22,501 nucleotides of DNA, taken from contig JAEWMT010000059.1 of assembly GCA_023393095.1 (NCBI GenBank), positions 1 to 22,501 of the forward strand. Direction: 5' to 3'. The notes under the pieces are model-generated. The model saw only the letters and a program-made list of their open reading frames with translations, did not search any database and had not been told where the DNA came from. Positions 7,241 to 13,715 of this stretch are shown one piece after another. The translations under genes were made by a program, and so were the position numbers. Position 1 is the first letter of the stretch; every line of letters starts with the position of its first letter. The DNA is from Bacillota bacterium. GTDB lineage: Bacteria; Bacillota; Clostridia; Lachnospirales; Lachnospiraceae.

Positions 7241-7930
7241 ATGTTAAATAATCCGGAGGAAGATGTTACTTCAGAAATTGGCAATACAGATAATTACTCT
7301 GATGATGAAGATAAATCACTCACTGAAGCAGCGGATGAGTTGGTTTTTGAAGAGCCTTTTGAGTATACCGCGGTAAAATCAGAAGTACAGGGAAAAGTAA
7401 ATAATAAAAAAGGATTATTATTCGATCTTCTTTTTTATGCAGTACTCATTTTTGTATGTATTTACATTATCCCTAATTATGTGCTGCAACGTACTGTTGT
7501 TGATGGTTCCTCGATGGAGAATACATTGCATAATGGTGATCAGCTGTACGTTGAGAAGATAAGCTATCATTTTAATGCGCTAAAACGTTTTGATATTATT
7601 GTATTCTATCCTTTTGGAAAGAAAAACGGTGATTATTATGTTAAGAGAATTATAGGACTTCCGGGTGAAACGATTCAAATTATAGGAAGCGATATATTAA
7701 TCAACGGTAAGGTACTAAAGGAAAACTACGGAAAGAATCCTATTATTAATTCGGGCAGAGCAGTAGAGCCGATTAAATTGGCAGATGATGAGTATTTTGT
7801 ATTAGGAGACAATAGAAGTATCAGTAGGGACAGCCGGACGGATGAGGTGGCAAATGTAAAACGCAGTAATATAGGCGGCCGAGTGATTTTAAGAATAAAG
7901 CCGTTAAGTAAATTTGGTCCTGTGAAATAA
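7241..7930 (+). CDS. lepB: Type I signal peptidase
   Basis: This 229-residue membrane protease cleaves signal peptides of secreted proteins. An unusually long acidic cytoplasmic N terminus (residues 1-50, rich in Asp and Glu) precedes a single transmembrane helix (about 58-80). The catalytic serine is Ser91 in DGSSMENTL, the lysine is Lys135 in YYVKRIIGLPGE, and box E is GDNRSISRDSR (189-199). The single helix fits Gram-positive SipS-type enzymes. The start at ATG 7241 follows GGAAAGGG; an in-frame GTG at 7202 lies inside the preceding hairpin region and is less likely. It may process the secreted SLH protein of this window (inference). Confidence 0.92.
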   Translation: MLNNPEEDVTSEIGNTDNYSDDEDKSLTEAADELVFEEPFEYTAVKSEVQGKVNNKKGLLFDLLFYAVLIFVCIYIIPNYVLQRTVVDGSSMENTLHNGDQLYVEKISYHFNALKRFDIIVFYPFGKKNGDYYVKRIIGLPGETIQIIGSDILINGKVLKENYGKNPIINSGRAVEPIKLADDEYFVLGDNRSISRDSRTDEVANVKRSNIGGRVILRIKPLSKFGPVK

Positions 7931-7957
7931 AACGGTCACAGTTTAGCTGTAAGTCTA

Positions 7958-7978
7958 TATTGTAACTGTATTGTAACT
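7958..7978. repeat. Two direct copies of TATTGTAACT, 11 bases apart
   Basis: TATTGTAACT occurs at 7958-7967 and 7969-7978, one helical turn apart and about 30 bases ahead of the holA promoter. It could be a protein-binding site or chance in AT-rich DNA. Confidence 0.5.
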
Positions 7979-8006
7979 CAAAACTTAATTATTTTAATCT
8001 TTATAC

Positions 8007-8035
8007 TTGCAATTTACATATGAATTAGGTAGAAT
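8007..8035 (+). promoter_or_regulatory. Promoter of holA
   Basis: TTGCAA (8007-8012) and TAGAAT (8030-8035) are separated by 17 bases. A second TATAAT lies nearer the gene (8063-8068) but has no matching -35. Confidence 0.5.
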
Positions 8036-8086
8036 AGATAATGTTCTGTGGAAATAGCTATGTTATAATGGAGTAAGGATTTTATT

Positions 8087-9064
8087 ATGAAGGTAATCAA
8101 AGAGCATATTAAGACAGGAAGCTTCAAGCAGCTCTATCTTTTATATGGAAGTGAAGAATATCTTAAGAAACTTTATCGTGATAAGCTGAAAGCCGCCATA
8201 TTAAAAGATGATAATGAAATGAATTATTCCTATTTTGAAGGGAAGGATGCCCTGCCCCTAAAAATTGCTGAGTCCGCACAGACCTTGCCGTTTTTTAGTG
8301 ACCATCGTTTGATCGTGGTAGAAGGTAGTGGTTTGTTTAAGAGTCAAAGCGAGCTTAGCGAGCTTCTTGCCCAGATACCGGAGAGTACGATTATCATATT
8401 TATCGAAAAAGAAGTTGATAAACGGAATAAATTATTTAAGATGCTTCGTGATCATGGCACGGTTTCCGAAATGAATGGACTTGATGAACGGAATCTGAAG
8501 TTGTTTGTAGTATCGCTGATGGAACAGGAAGGCAAGAAGATTACCGAAGCAATGGTTGTTTATCTGCTTGATAAAATCGGAACGGATATGGTCAACATCT
8601 GTAATGAGGTAGAGAAAATAATCAGCTATGTACTGGATCGGGCAGTTATCACAAAGGAAGATATCGATGCTGTAGTTACAACTCAGATCACAGGTAAGAT
8701 ATTTCAGATGATAGATGCCATTGGAAGCAAACAATCAAGTAAAGCTCTATCCCTGTATTATGATCTGTTATCTGTAAGAGAGAAACCGCTATCCATCTTA
8801 TTTCTGATTACAAGGCATTTTAATATACTACTACAGGTTAAGAATCTACAGACATTGGGGTTTAGCCAAGCTTCAATTAGTGAAAAAGTAGGAATTCCTC
8901 CTTTTTCGGTTAATAAATATTTGACTCAATCAAAGAATTTTACTTCGATTAAATTAAAGAACGCATTGGAATTTGCTACCGACCTGGAGGAACAGATTAA
9001 AACAGGACGAATGCTTGAAAAAATCGGAGTGGAAATGCTTATAATAACATTTAGTAAGAAATAA
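8087..9064 (+). CDS. holA: DNA polymerase III delta subunit
   Basis: This 325-residue protein is the clamp-loader subunit that opens the sliding clamp. It starts with the family pattern (FKQLYLLYGSEEYLKK, residues 13-28) and continues with the AAA-like domain without a Walker A motif, then the helical collar domain (SILFLITRHFNILLQ and the C-terminal LEEQIKTGRMLEKIGVEMLI). Length is close to Gram-positive HolA. It has its own promoter and a short GGA ribosome site, and is followed 10 bases later by tRNA-Ser, with which it may be cotranscribed. Confidence 0.93.
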   Translation: MKVIKEHIKTGSFKQLYLLYGSEEYLKKLYRDKLKAAILKDDNEMNYSYFEGKDALPLKIAESAQTLPFFSDHRLIVVEGSGLFKSQSELSELLAQIPESTIIIFIEKEVDKRNKLFKMLRDHGTVSEMNGLDERNLKLFVVSLMEQEGKKITEAMVVYLLDKIGTDMVNICNEVEKIISYVLDRAVITKEDIDAVVTTQITGKIFQMIDAIGSKQSSKALSLYYDLLSVREKPLSILFLITRHFNILLQVKNLQTLGFSQASISEKVGIPPFSVNKYLTQSKNFTSIKLKNALEFATDLEEQIKTGRMLEKIGVEMLIITFSKK

Positions 9065-9074
9065 ATATTAATTT

Positions 9075-9162
9075 GGAGATGTATCGAAGTGGTCATAACG
9101 GCCCTGACTCGAAATCAGGTAGTCCCTAACGGGGCTCGTGGGTTCGAATCCCACCGTCTCCG
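9075..9162 (+). tRNA. tRNA-Ser with anticodon CGA
   Basis: The 88-base gene folds as a class II tRNA. The acceptor stem is GGAGATG with CGTCTCC (one G-U pair), the anticodon arm CCTGA-CTCGAAA-TCAGG gives anticodon CGA for codon UCG, a long variable arm pairs around TCCC/GGGG, and the T arm is GTGGG-TTCGAAT-CCCAC. The discriminator is G73, as in serine tRNAs. CCA is not encoded. Confidence 0.95.
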
Positions 9163-9167
9163 CTCTG

Positions 9168-9213
9168 AAAATGGTTTAGAACCCTTTGTTTATGCGGTTT
9201 TGAGCCATTTTTT
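9168..9213 (+). terminator. Terminator after tRNA-Ser
   Basis: A 16-bp stem (9168-9183 with 9196-9211, three G-U pairs) has a 12-base loop and ends in a T run. It closes holA/tRNA-Ser and could also stop leftward transcription from the small gene at 9285-9569. Confidence 0.8.
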
Positions 9214-9284
9214 ATTTTGAGTTGAAATAAGTTGAAACAGAATGGAAGTACGAGAAATAGGTTTAGTCAAATAATAGTCAGCAC

Positions 9285-9569
9285 TCAACCAACCGTCCAA
9301 CGGCACCGTATAACATCAAATATCAGCCGCACAGTCTTAATCCTGCCAAGGTCTACATATTCACAGTCAAAGGCATACACACCATTTTTATCCTTGTTAA
9401 TATTAGCAGATTTGAGTTTATACCGATATCTCATCCCATCAATCTCCACACCAAAAGCAACCGGCTTAAAGTCACCGGCAGGGTTAAACGTAACGGATGT
9501 GCAAGTAGGTAAACCATATTGTAAGGTATTACGGTTTGTAGTTGGATGGTAGCCAAAGACTGGCGACAT
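9285..9569 (-). CDS. Small hypothetical protein beside tRNA-Ser
   Basis: This 94-residue protein was not recognised. It is real by its signals: ATG follows GAGGTGATC at good spacing, and a TTGATA-17-TATAAT promoter lies just upstream. The sequence has no signal peptide or membrane helix. It contains NPAGDFKPVAFGVEIDGMRY (about residues 29-48), three Cys, and a basic C terminus (FDVIRCRWTVG), suggesting a compact beta-rich fold. It stands alone, pointing toward the tRNA. Small genes next to tRNA genes often belong to integrated elements, but no integrase or attachment repeat is visible here. Confidence 0.65.
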   Translation of the reverse strand: MSPVFGYHPTTNRNTLQYGLPTCTSVTFNPAGDFKPVAFGVEIDGMRYRYKLKSANINKDKNGVYAFDCEYVDLGRIKTVRLIFDVIRCRWTVG

Positions 9570-9604
9570 GGGATCACCTCAATAAATTTTATAATGTGAA
9601 ATAA

Positions 9605-9633
9605 ATTATAGAACAAATGTTTGTATTTATCAA
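9605..9633 (-). promoter_or_regulatory. Promoter of the small gene at 9285-9569
   Basis: On the minus strand TTGATA (9633-9628) and a perfect TATAAT (9610-9605) are 17 bases apart, giving a short leader of about 30 bases before the ATG. Confidence 0.65.
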
Positions 9634-9690
9634 TGGTAAGGAAATGTAAATTAGATAATGGAAACTGGTAGGGATTGTTGGGGAGATGAA

Positions 9691-9712
9691 ATTTAATCAA
9701 TTCATCCGGCAA
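9691..9712. repeat. Diverged direct repeat flanking cspA, copy 1
   Basis: These 22 bases, beginning ATTTAATCAATTCAT, match 10168-10189 at 20 of 22 positions. Similarity continues weakly to an AATAGC shared by both copies. Confidence 0.6.
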
Positions 9713-9770
9713 CGGAATAGCTAAAAGCGCGGATTGGAAGTAGGCAACTTATTACGGGTTTTGTGACAAT

Positions 9771-9794
9771 AAAAAAGATCACTTAAAAGTGATC
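9771..9794 (-). terminator. Terminator of cspA
   Basis: On the minus strand GATCACTT-TT-AAGTGATC forms an 8-bp perfect stem followed by six T. Confidence 0.8.
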
Positions 9795-9817
9795 CTTTTC
9801 AAAGCGCCAAGTACTAA

Positions 9818-10018
9818 TTAAGCAATGTTAACATTAACTGCTTGCATTCCGCGTGCACCCTTTGCCACATCAAACGTTACAGCCTGACCTTCATCGATTG
9901 TTTTGAATCCATCCATAGCAAGTCCGGAGAAATGTACGAATATGTCATTGCCTTGTTCATCAGAAATAAAACCGAAGCCCTTTTGTGAGTTAAACCATTT
10001 TACAGTACCTTTATTCAT
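9818..10018 (-). CDS. cspA: Cold-shock protein (CspA family)
   Basis: This 66-residue single cold-shock domain begins MNKGTVKWFNSQKGFGFI, with RNP1 (KGFGFI, residues 13-18) and RNP2 (IFVHF, 26-30). It binds single-stranded nucleic acid as an RNA chaperone. The AAGGAGGT ribosome site is very strong. The leader is about 110 bases and structured, as expected for cold-shock genes. It is monocistronic with its own promoter and terminator. Confidence 0.95.
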   Translation of the reverse strand: MNKGTVKWFNSQKGFGFISDEQGNDIFVHFSGLAMDGFKTIDEGQAVTFDVAKGARGMQAVNVNIA

Positions 10019-10059
10019 GAAAGATACCTCCTTAAATTTTATTATATTCCAATAAAAAA

Positions 10060-10102
10060 CACATATCTCAGTAAATCAAAAAATGATCTACGAAAATATG
10101 TG
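10060..10102 (-). promoter_or_regulatory. Hairpin in the cspA 5' leader, possible temperature-responsive element
   Basis: In the minus-strand RNA, CACAUAU (10102-10096) pairs with AUAUGUG (10066-10060), and inside it GUAGAUCA pairs with UGAUUUAC (one G-U) around a 5-base loop. The two stems are separated by a 4/4 internal loop. The element sits about 30 bases after the likely start of transcription and before the ribosome site. Confidence 0.55.
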
Positions 10103-10132
10103 AAATCAAATCTTTATTTAAAATACTTTATT

Positions 10133-10161
10133 AATATAACACAGAAAGAGATATAAGTCAA
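10133..10161 (-). promoter_or_regulatory. Promoter of cspA
   Basis: TTGACT (10161-10156) and TATATT (10138-10133) on the minus strand are 17 bases apart, placing the transcript start about 108 bases ahead of the ATG. Confidence 0.7.
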
Positions 10162-10167
10162 GAAAAA

Positions 10168-10189
10168 ATTTAATCAATCCATACGGCAA
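10168..10189. repeat. Diverged direct repeat flanking cspA, copy 2
   Basis: This is the partner of 9691-9712. It lies just beyond the -35 of the cspA promoter, so the two copies bracket the whole cspA transcription unit. From here to about 10402 no gene or clear signal is seen. Confidence 0.6.
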
Positions 10190-10402
10190 GTCAGAAATAG
10201 CAGATAAGGAGGCTTGCGAAAATTTTATTCATAATAAATATGGATATTGTTACTATGCCATTAATAACACCGCAATAATTTATAATTTGTATATTGAGCC
10301 AATTTATCGGAAAGGATTAAGCTGAATGAGAATGGGAGAACCTTCCTTTTAGATACTGTCCCTAGAATAATAAATCGAAAATAATTCAAAAGCAATATTA
10401 AT

Positions 10403-10431
10403 TTTACATTTTCTCTTAAATGGGTTATGAT
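10403..10431 (+). promoter_or_regulatory. Promoter of the lipoprotein gene
   Basis: TTTACA (10403-10408) and TATGAT (10426-10431) are 17 bases apart. Immediately after, TGCAATGTGC (10435-10444) and GTACATTGTA (10453-10462) form a 10-bp hairpin with two G-U pairs, starting at or near +1. Confidence 0.5.
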
Positions 10432-10487
10432 AAGTGCAATGTGCTTATAAAGGTACATTGTAATATTAAAAATAAGGGGGATAAAAA

Positions 10488-11087
10488 ATGAAAAAGATAC
10501 TGGCAATTTTGCTGATTATCATGATGATTCTGTCGCAAGCAGCATGCAGCTCAGACGATGTAGTCACAAATGATAACACAACTTCGGATAGCGTTAAAGT
10601 TAATTCGGGTAGCGTAAAACAAGAAAAAACAAAGAAAAAGGTTAAAAGTGACGGCTATGATAAATTCAACCAACTGAAAATAGGCATGACCGAAGACGAG
10701 GTTAACGCTATTCTAGGTGAGCCAACAAGAGTGAACAAAGCCGAATATTATTACAATATAACAGTAAACGGAAATGATTTGGAAATACAGGTATGGATTA
10801 ACACGGTAAGCGGTTTAGTTACTTATATTATGGGGGATTTTTACAAAAGTGAATATAGGGCGGAATTTGTCGACAGTGCTACTGATCTTTCAACGGTTAA
10901 CGGCTTGGAAAGCGGTGAAATTAACACTTATGATGACTGTGTAAGCGCTTTCAAAACCTCGGGTTATTTAATCAATATAGATGAGGACGGCGTTAAGCAA
11001 TATCTTTGGGTTAATACTAACGATGGATATATGACCGTTACTTTTAAAGCCGACGGAAGTGTTAAAACATACGGTGGCGTTTGTTGA
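10488..11087 (+). CDS. Lipoprotein with BamE/BLIP-like domain
   Basis: This 199-residue exported protein has a hydrophobic signal segment and lipobox-like QAAC with Cys20 as the lipid-carrying residue (Leu is expected at -3, so the box is imperfect). A Ser/Thr/Lys-rich linker (21-55) leads to YDKFNQLKIGMTEDEVNAIL and a GEPT turn (about 56-80), the hallmark of the SmpA/BamE and BLIP-like fold. The second half may be a degenerate repeat. It is a monocistronic surface protein with AAGGGGG as ribosome site. In Gram-positives these domains occur in uncharacterised lipoproteins, so function is not assigned. Confidence 0.75.
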   Translation: MKKILAILLIIMMILSQAACSSDDVVTNDNTTSDSVKVNSGSVKQEKTKKKVKSDGYDKFNQLKIGMTEDEVNAILGEPTRVNKAEYYYNITVNGNDLEIQVWINTVSGLVTYIMGDFYKSEYRAEFVDSATDLSTVNGLESGEINTYDDCVSAFKTSGYLINIDEDGVKQYLWVNTNDGYMTVTFKADGSVKTYGGVC

Positions 11088-11153
11088 TAAAATTAAAAAG
11101 TATCTTCATTAACAAAAACGGTATTGCGGATAAGAAAATGTTATGCCAATAAG

Positions 11154-11187
11154 AAAAGTCTGTAAACAGAATTGTTTACAGGCTTTT
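11154..11187. terminator. Bidirectional terminator between convergent genes
   Basis: AAAAGTCTGTAAAC (11154-11167) pairs with GTTTACAGGCTTTT (11174-11187), 14 bp with one G-U pair and a 6-base loop. The A and T ends let it work for the lipoprotein gene (+) and the EFR1 operon (-). Confidence 0.85.
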
Positions 11188-11225
11188 CTCATTGTTGTGA
11201 TTGTTTTCCTAAAGGTTCTCAGTTA

Positions 11226-12041
11226 TTATTTATGGTTGACAAAAGCTATCATTTTCTTTGATGGAAAATCCGGATGAAAATATTTCGGTTTCTTTATAAC
11301 TTTATTTTTGTATCTAATAGCATTTCTTGGACAGTATTGTATACAGGCCATACATCTATGGCAATTATGCTGAAAATCTGGCTTATGGTTAACTATTCTT
11401 ATATTTTGAACTGGACATACTTTAGAGCATATGCCACAACCATTACAATTTTCATCTGCATTAAATTCACTATCCCATGGTCTGGTATCCTCAACTACTT
11501 TTTTTGGTGATAAAAATCGAGATAATTTATATTGGAAATAGGAGCTTTTTTCAATAAAACCCTTTTCGATAACAATATCACTAGCAATTTGACGTAAACC
11601 ATTACGGAAGGAAGTCAGTGCATTCTCAAATTTACTGCCTTTTTTACAGAAGATATTATAATACCATGTAACAATATAGTTACCTGATAAGGATATGGAT
11701 TTCCCATAATCTAAAGTACTTCCTTTATTATTCAGTTCTTCTCTAAGTGACTCGATGCTAAGACCTCTATTCCCGCCAGATGTATTTACTGCAAAAATAT
11801 ACTTAACACTTTCAAAATTTGCTTTTCTTACAAAATCTATAACAATTTGAGGAGTACTTCCAAAATAACAAGGGAAAATGATGCCCACTTTTGCAGCCCT
11901 TATTTTGATTTCACGATCTTCTGTATTTGCTAACACCTGAGGAATCGAGATGATTTCAGCATTTTCTATAGCTTCACAAACACTTGTTGCTGCCGCTAAG
12001 GAAGTACCTGTTCCGCTAAAGACATAAATGGCAGTATTCAT
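11226..12041 (-). CDS. EFR1-family flavodoxin-ferredoxin fusion protein
   Basis: This 271-residue protein joins a flavodoxin domain (about residues 1-160; FSGTGTS phosphate loop at 8-14) to a two-cluster ferredoxin domain. The [4Fe-4S] ligands are Cys199, Cys202, Cys205, Cys209 and Cys227, Cys230, Cys233, Cys237 (CNGCGICSKVCP and CHRCMACIQYCP). It should carry low-potential electrons in the cytoplasm; physiological partners of EFR1 proteins are unknown to me. It is last in a three-gene leftward operon, 34 bases after the hydrolase gene, with AAAGGAGAT as ribosome site. Control by the TetR protein at the operon head is likely. Confidence 0.88.
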   Translation of the reverse strand: MNTAIYVFSGTGTSLAAATSVCEAIENAEIISIPQVLANTEDREIKIRAAKVGIIFPCYFGSTPQIVIDFVRKANFESVKYIFAVNTSGGNRGLSIESLREELNNKGSTLDYGKSISLSGNYIVTWYYNIFCKKGSKFENALTSFRNGLRQIASDIVIEKGFIEKSSYFQYKLSRFLSPKKVVEDTRPWDSEFNADENCNGCGICSKVCPVQNIRIVNHKPDFQHNCHRCMACIQYCPRNAIRYKNKVIKKPKYFHPDFPSKKMIAFVNHK

Positions 12042-12075
12042 AACTTAAATATCTCCTTTCCGGTATCTACTATCT

Positions 12076-12792
12076 TTATATCGTTTGTTTAAACTCTGTA
12101 TAAGAAAAAGGGTTTCCATGCCCCGGATATACGGTATTAATCAGGTAATTATCCAAATTTTTTATAGATTGATCCATTTGTTTAAAATGATATGCATTGA
12201 GAGCTTTACTGGGCTTTGCTAGATTACAAAAAGTATCACCGCATATAAGAGAACCATCTTCAAAAACGATCCCTATTGAACCGGAAGTATGCCCTGGCAA
12301 ATGCAGAATAGTCGCATTAATACCATATTTGGATAAATCAAAAATATCATCAATTAAAATATCAGGATAAAACTTTTGAAAAATTTTCAGTTGTTTTACT
12401 ATAATTTTTTTAATATATACCTTTACCAATGGGAATATAATTTTATGTATCCTAGACCGATATCGACAATTTTCTAAAACTTTTTGAAATGTAGGATTTG
12501 TAACCGATTCTAAATCTTTTGGGTGAATAGCAATGCTTGATTTATACTTTTCCTTGATATAAGCAGCGTTAAAAACATGGTCAAGATCTCCATGTGTTAA
12601 AATCAATAGCTTTAAGTTATCCGGTGTACAGCCAGCGCTATTAAGCGCGCTTTCTAATTGGTTACATCGATTATTGAATTCCTTATCTACAAATAGGGGA
12701 CCTCCTGTATCAAACAATACAAAAAAATCTTTTGATTTCACAAGATAAGCATTCACTCCTTCTAAGTCTATACGGATAATTTCTTCGTTCAT
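12076..12792 (-). CDS. Metallo-beta-lactamase-fold hydrolase
   Basis: This 238-residue protein has the MBL fold with metal ligands His67, Asp71, His72 (THGDLDH), His168 (LPGHTSGS), Asp186 (CGDTF) and His225 (YPGHG). The second histidine of the usual HxHxDH motif is Asp69, a variant seen in a subgroup of MBL hydrolases. The family includes thioesterases, glyoxalase II-like and lactonase-like enzymes; the substrate is not predictable. A basic, hydrophobic insertion (about 115-145) between motifs may form a lid. It lies between TetR and EFR1 genes and has AGGAGGTG upstream. Confidence 0.88.
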   Translation of the reverse strand: MNEEIIRIDLEGVNAYLVKSKDFFVLFDTGGPLFVDKEFNNRCNQLESALNSAGCTPDNLKLLILTHGDLDHVFNAAYIKEKYKSSIAIHPKDLESVTNPTFQKVLENCRYRSRIHKIIFPLVKVYIKKIIVKQLKIFQKFYPDILIDDIFDLSKYGINATILHLPGHTSGSIGIVFEDGSLICGDTFCNLAKPSKALNAYHFKQMDQSIKNLDNYLINTVYPGHGNPFSYTEFKQTI

Positions 12793-12825
12793 CTCACACC
12801 TCCTAGTTATTTACAGATCATTGTA

Positions 12826-13425
12826 CTAATTATGATTCTTGTGATATGCTCCATGTGTTTGTTCATATACATCCATAAAGATCTGTTTTAATTCATTTTC
12901 GTTTATTTTAAAATATTCACACCATTTTTCCTGAAAACAGAAAAGGGAATATATAGGCATCAAGCTTGTGAAGAATTCTGTGATAAGTCTTTCATTTCTA
13001 TTATATGAATTACCAACCTTTATTTTCTCACTGTCATAGTTCACTAGTTTTTCAACCGTTTTAAATAATAACGTTGATCCCATATCTTTTTTTAACGCTT
13101 CAATAAGCAGAATTCTTATTAAATCCACATTCTTTTTTATAAATTCTGCATAATGCTCTTCTAATTTATATTTCATTGTCTTAGGTTTATCATCATGACT
13201 ATCATTTTTTGCTATTTCTAAAAGTGTCTCAAAGTCATTTGAAAATTCTTGTATTAAAACCTCTAATATATTGTCCTTACTTTTAAAGTGGTAATATATT
13301 AAAGACTTAGGTACTTTTGCAATCTTTGCAATATCATCAATTCTGGAACCTGCAAAACTCTTTTCTGCAAAGCTCTTAATTGCTGCATCTAAAATTCTTT
13401 CACGTGCGTCTGGTGTATTTGGCAT
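12826..13425 (-). CDS. TetR/AcrR-family regulator of the MBL-EFR1 operon
   Basis: This 199-residue repressor has a clear N-terminal helix-turn-helix (residues about 8-55, with IDDIAKIAKVPKSLIYYHFK) and a helical ligand domain ending in a His-rich tail (HGAYHKNHN). It is the first gene of the leftward operon. A 26-bp palindrome lies 18 bases upstream of its start, downstream of the promoter, so autorepression with coordinate control of the hydrolase and EFR1 genes is likely. Confidence 0.9.
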   Translation of the reverse strand: MPNTPDARERILDAAIKSFAEKSFAGSRIDDIAKIAKVPKSLIYYHFKSKDNILEVLIQEFSNDFETLLEIAKNDSHDDKPKTMKYKLEEHYAEFIKKNVDLIRILLIEALKKDMGSTLLFKTVEKLVNYDSEKIKVGNSYNRNERLITEFFTSLMPIYSLFCFQEKWCEYFKINENELKQIFMDVYEQTHGAYHKNHN

Positions 13426-13442
13426 GATCGATTCTCCTTTAT

Positions 13443-13468
13443 ATTAGTACTGAACATTCAGTACTAAT
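13443..13468. promoter_or_regulatory. Palindromic TetR-type operator
   Basis: ATTAGTACTGAA is followed by CA and then by its exact reverse complement TTCAGTACTAAT: 12-bp perfect arms, 26 bp in all. It spans about +7 to +32 of the operon transcript, so a bound repressor would block elongation or clearance. Confidence 0.85.
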
Positions 13469-13481
13469 TTTATATTAATTT

Positions 13482-13510
13482 AATATAGTATATTTGATTT
13501 ACACTGTCAA
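13482..13510 (-). promoter_or_regulatory. Promoter of the tetR-MBL-EFR1 operon
   Basis: A perfect TTGACA (13510-13505) and TATATT (13487-13482) on the minus strand are 17 bases apart. Strong match, kept in check by the operator just downstream. Confidence 0.8.
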
Positions 13511-13565
13511 TGCTCATTATTCATTAATTTAAATAGTATATAGAATTATTAAAAAATGCTTGCTG

Positions 13566-13580
13566 ATGACGTTACGTCAT
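13566..13580. promoter_or_regulatory. MerR-type dyad upstream of the TipAS regulator
   Basis: ATGACGT-T-ACGTCAT is a perfect 15-bp palindrome. It can be placed between TTGCTG (13560-13565) and TAACAT (13585-13590), a 19-base spacer, the stretched promoter geometry that MerR proteins act on. A TATAAT at 13590-13595 is a competing -10, so the exact promoter is uncertain. Confidence 0.6.
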
Positions 13581-13623
13581 GTGATAACATATAATCAATG
13601 ACATAATGAGAAAGGTAATTGAA

Positions 13624-13677
13624 ATGGATAATAACAAAAATATGGCAAAAGTACGACTGCAAATTAAGAAATGGTAA
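13624..13677 (+). CDS. Possible 17-residue leader peptide
   Basis: ATG to TAA encodes MDNNKNMAKVRLQIKKW, with GAGAAAGG about 10 bases upstream, between the MerR-type dyad and the regulator gene. It is basic and Lys/Asn-rich. It could be a translated leader or a chance ORF; no attenuator hairpin is evident. Confidence 0.25.
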   Translation: MDNNKNMAKVRLQIKKW

Positions 13678-13715
13678 CGTATATAGGCAATATAAGTGAA
13701 GTGAGGTAAAGTAAT

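Noticed and set aside
9075..9284. tRNA-Ser as attachment site of an integrated element
   Set aside because: No second copy of the tRNA 3' end and no integrase gene was seen in the window.
9232..9552. Open frame of 106 codons on the plus strand
   Set aside because: It lies opposite the 94-residue minus-strand gene, which has promoter and ribosome site; this frame has neither and a low-complexity, non-protein-like composition.
9431..9712. Open frame of 93 codons on the minus strand
   Set aside because: It overlaps the 9285-9569 gene in another frame, covers its promoter, and shows no recognisable features.
10261..10506. Hydrophobic 81-codon frame on the minus strand
   Set aside because: It overlaps the promoter and start of the lipoprotein gene, has no ribosome site, and its hydrophobicity follows from AT-rich noncoding DNA.
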